Below the pieces are notes generated by a model that saw only the letters and a program-made list of their open reading frames with translations, did no database searches and was not told where the DNA came from. Below are positions 61,292-64,000 of a stretch of 64,000 nt of DNA, piece after piece. Position numbers and translations under genes: made by a program. Origin of the DNA: Hyaloscypha bicolor E (Eukaryota > Ascomycota > Leotiomycetes > Helotiales > Hyaloscyphaceae). The DNA lies in contig NW_020194554.1 of assembly GCF_002865645.1 (NCBI RefSeq), positions 1,054,001-1,118,000 of the forward strand, in the 5' to 3' direction. Each line of letters starts with the position of its first letter. The stretch's first letter is position 1.

Positions 61292-61481
61292 TTAGTAAGT
61301 AATATAGGAAGATTAGTCACTTTATATACTCTTTCTCTCAGTGGAACGATTCCTACCTCTCTCGATTTGCAGTCAAGTTATCAAGTTGTCCGTTTGTTCT
61401 GGTACCCTCCTCTTCTCTTCGATTTCCTTGCAGTAGCTCCGATTTATACAACCTTTATAGGTATTGCAAAGACCCTGAAAA

Positions 61482-62444
61482 ATGGATGTCTCTTGCCAAG
61501 CAAGCCACCCAATTTCCGCTCCCAAAGCAAGCGATATTACAGTAGATCCTACAGCAGTTCAATAGAAGCTTGTTCAGGAGCAAGCGAATCAGACGCTTAT
61601 AGAGCTCCTTTTACTTATCCTTTTCGTAGTCCGCTTGATTATCCAGTTCTTAAGAAGTATGGTTAGAGATCAGATAATTCTCTTCTTGAGCCCGGCTCAG
61701 GAAACCCTTACGCCTGCTTATTTACTATCTGCTCGTTCGTTTTCGCCTTCTCCTTGTCCTCCGGTATCGAAAGCCGTATACTCTCCTCAAGTCCTTTCGA
61801 TTAATACTCTTGGCCTGGAGCCTTCGCAATCGCCTCCTTCGCCTCCCTCTTTAACAGATCGCGAGCTCCTGGAACTAGCAAACAAGCCAGTTTCGACATA
61901 TCGCAAGCTCCTGGAATTACTGAACTTGCCAGAGAATCTCGATTCTATAAAGCTTCTGGCTAAGTATAATTTAGTACCGGACAATACTTTACTAGAGCTT
62001 GGTTTGCTGCCGAACTATATTTCACTAGAGCCTTCGCCTTCGCCTTCGCCTTTACCTCCTTTATCTCCTTTAGTTCCCTCTTCTCCACTATACATACCTC
62101 TATAGCTATATACGGCTGCGACAAGCTCTGCTCCTTCACATATATCACGTCAAGCTCCTGCTTCGTCCGCTTCGTCCGCTACTCCTCGTTAATCTCCTGC
62201 TCCTCCCGCTCCTGCTTCGCCCGCTCCGGCTAGCTCTCTTAGCCCCCCGTTCGTTTCGTATATCAAAATAGAGAAGGGCTGTTTCTACTGTCATAACAAG
62301 CACCCCTCTAGCCTTCGGCATACACACAGGAATCACTGTCCCTGGTTCCATCACCACCTTATAGTAGGCACTTATCACTTGAACGATCGTAGTAAACTGT
62401 ATCTTGGACCGAAGCAAGCACTAGCTCAGCCCCTCCCTTTCTAG
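61482..62444 (+). pseudogene. Gag-like reading frame with zinc-knuckle-like motif
   Basis: One frame runs from ATG 61482 (MDVSCQASHPISAPKAS) to TAG 62442 over 321 codons. Premature stops lie at 61563 (TAG), 62103 (TAG) and near 62190 (TAA), as RIP would produce. The middle is leucine-rich and helical (RELLELANKPVSTYRKLLEL; LLELGLLPNY) and the flanks are Ser/Pro-rich. Near the end, CFYCHNKHPS...HRNHCPWF, then GTYHLNDRSKLYLGPK, has the layout of fungal retroelement Gag zinc knuckles, with an unusual spacing. No pol domains follow. I infer a Gag-only element; it is not translatable in full now. Confidence 0.65.
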
Positions 62445-62762
62445 AGCTCTACTATAAGCTAAGGGAAGCAGGTGAAGTGCTATACAGATAGTACAGAATG
62501 GGACAAAGTAGTAGAAAGAAGGGTTTGGAATCCTATAGTATTTCGCTCTGGCAGGATCTCAGTAAAGTACGTACGCTCTCACTAGCTTGCTACCTATAGT
62601 TTGCAGATATATAGAAGCTAGTTTAGTGGGTTACTTACGCAGCTGGCTCTTGGTTTGGTACTTGGTTTAGTGCTTGGTTTGGTATATAGTTTGGCTTATT
62701 GGTTTTAGTACTTTATTTCTTAGTTCAGTACTCGGGACAAGTACTAGTTAGTTGGGGACATA

Positions 62763-62932
62763 TATAGTAGGGAATCAGGTAACAGGTTATATAGCTAGTC
62801 AGGTGCTCTCAGCTATTTACTACCCCTATATATAGCTCTCTCTTCCTCTCCTTCTCTCCTTTCTCACAAGAATAGTACCCGAATACTCCAGTTTTCAATA
62901 TATATTTTAGTGTCCCTATATGCCCCTTTTTA
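62763..62932 (+). repeat. 3' LTR (170 bp)
   Basis: Matches the 5' LTR over its full length. It is followed by CTATT, echoing the bases before the 5' LTR. Confidence 0.92.
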
Positions 62933-64000
62933 CTATTTAGGCTAAAATTATTATTTAAGAACTATAAAATTATTTAGTAAAGAACTAAACTTTAGTTTTC
63001 TATATTAGAGCTAAATTCAAAAATTAGAAAGGAAATTAAAGTTCTAGTATCTATAATACTAGCTCAAATAATATATATAATACTAAAGCTATAGCTCTTT
63101 CTAGAAAAAGTATTCTTTTACTAGTTTATATAAAGTAAGCTAGTTTGTTTTTTATTATTACTATTTGTAATTTACTTAATACTATATTCTATTTAAAAGA
63201 AATTAAAGAATTAGTAATCTCTATAGTTTCTTTTTCTTTAAAAAATAATATTATAATAAATATTATTTCTAAGTTTAATTCTAATTTTTTGGTTTAAAAT
63301 AAATTAATTATAAAAAAGTTTTTTTTTTAGTTATTAATATCTAAAAAGAAAAACTATAATATAAAATTATTATTTATAATATATTTATTTATAAGTTTAA
63401 TATATCTAAAGAAATAAATCCAGTTCTAGAAAAGATTAGAATCTTTAATAAAAGATTTTAGCCTATTAGCTAACCTTATTAGGCTACTTTAAAAAAAAAG
63501 TAAAACTTAGACTTATAGAAAGCTGGCTTAATAATAATAATATTTCTTATTAAGATTTAAGTTAATAAAGCTATTAAAAATAAACTTTTTATAATTAGAA
63601 TCTTTACTAAAATAATAAAATACTATATTATCTCTAATATTATATAATATACTAAATATATAAAATATAAATACTTAAACTTTATTTATAAAAAAGAACT
63701 AAAGTATTTATTATATAGTAAATATTATATAACTAAGAACTATTTTTATTTTATTTATAAGAAAAAAAGAAAAAAAGACTTTTATATAATTACTAAATAT
63801 TCTAATTATTTAAATATTATTTATTTAGCTAGTTCTAGATTATATAAGATCTATTTAGTAATTAAATAAGCTATTACTACTTCTATTATTATTATTATTA
63901 TTAAGTAGCTATATTAAAGTATTATAAATTAATATAAACTATAATAGTTCTATTACTAAGAATATCTTATAAATAGTTATAGAAATAAATATTAAAGTTC
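62933..64000 (+). other. AT-rich block with LINE-like zinc-knuckle relic
   Basis: RIP-type A/T-rich DNA running off the window. Near 63665-63880 the plus strand reads KYKYLNFIYKKELKYLLYSKYY... and later YLASSRLYKIYLVIK. If Tyr stands for mutated Cys codons this follows the CCHC knuckle array of Tad/jockey-type LINE ORF1 proteins. The rest of the element would lie to the right of the window. Confidence 0.45.

Larger units (their letters stand above)
61122..62932 (+). mobile_element. Short non-autonomous LTR retroelement, Gag-only
   Basis: A 1,811-bp element with two 170-bp direct LTRs (61122-61291 and 62763-62932) and a CTAT(T) target duplication outside. The LTRs start TATA(A/G)TAGGGAATC and end CCCCTTTT(C/T)A. 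They differ at 16 sites, all transitions, with no indels. The internal 1,471 bp has normal GC content, unlike the surrounding A/T-rich DNA, and holds one Gag-like reading frame but no protease, integrase or reverse transcriptase. TTGGGGACA just before the 3' LTR may be the polypurine tract. It must rely on another element for movement. It inserted into already degraded sequence. Confidence 0.88.

Overview
The window is nuclear DNA of a filamentous ascomycete (Pezizomycotina; a Leotiomycetes-like fungus is my inference). Coding regions are split by short introns of about 49-170 bp with GT(A/G)AGT-type donors, CTAAC/CTGAC-like branch sites and AG acceptors. The families are typical of moulds: a Zn2Cys6 regulator, a cerevisin-type protease, a BEACH protein, a TPR-CHAT protein, GH12 and GH78 enzymes and a GT61 glycosyltransferase. 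Extremely AT-rich blocks hold repeat copies that differ only by transitions, which is the mark of repeat-induced point mutation (RIP). All splice models were made by eye and no database was searched.

Layout. 0.6-25.4 kb is gene-bearing: a Zn2Cys6 transcription factor (-), a broken GH78 rhamnosidase (-), a large disordered protein (-), a vacuolar subtilisin (-) divergent from a 2637-aa BEACH/WD40 protein (+), a small TPR-like gene (-), and a TPR-CHAT caspase-like gene (+) carrying one frameshift and one stop. 25.4-27.8 kb is an AT-rich relic followed by DNA with no gene I can support. 27.8-32.2 kb has a four-exon chromo-like/SANT-like/AT-hook gene with a minisatellite in one intron, a 90-aa gene, a duplicated scrap of the four-exon gene, and a truncated GH12 endoglucanase.

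34.3-44.2 kb is a nested transposon: a Mutator-like element (163-bp terminal inverted repeats, 9-bp target duplication, about 2.9 kb when its insert is removed) split by a 6.9-kb Copia LTR retrotransposon (171-bp LTRs, 5-bp target duplication). Both are RIP-degraded. 44.2-55.9 kb is a gene-poor island with a repeat-rich hypothetical protein, a single-pass membrane protein, a dead piggyBac-like transposon with perfect 31-bp inverted repeats, a GT61 glycosyltransferase and a small gene whose 3' end runs into a hAT-like terminus. 56.4-64 kb is RIP-degraded retroelement DNA (a second Copia relic, then a LINE-like zinc-knuckle relic). It is interrupted by a less-degraded 1.8-kb LTR element that carries only a Gag-like reading frame.

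The intact genes are mostly unrelated housekeeping or regulatory genes and do not form one pathway. The unusual content is the transposon archaeology and the damaged accessory genes (CHAT, GH12, GH78) near the repeat blocks.
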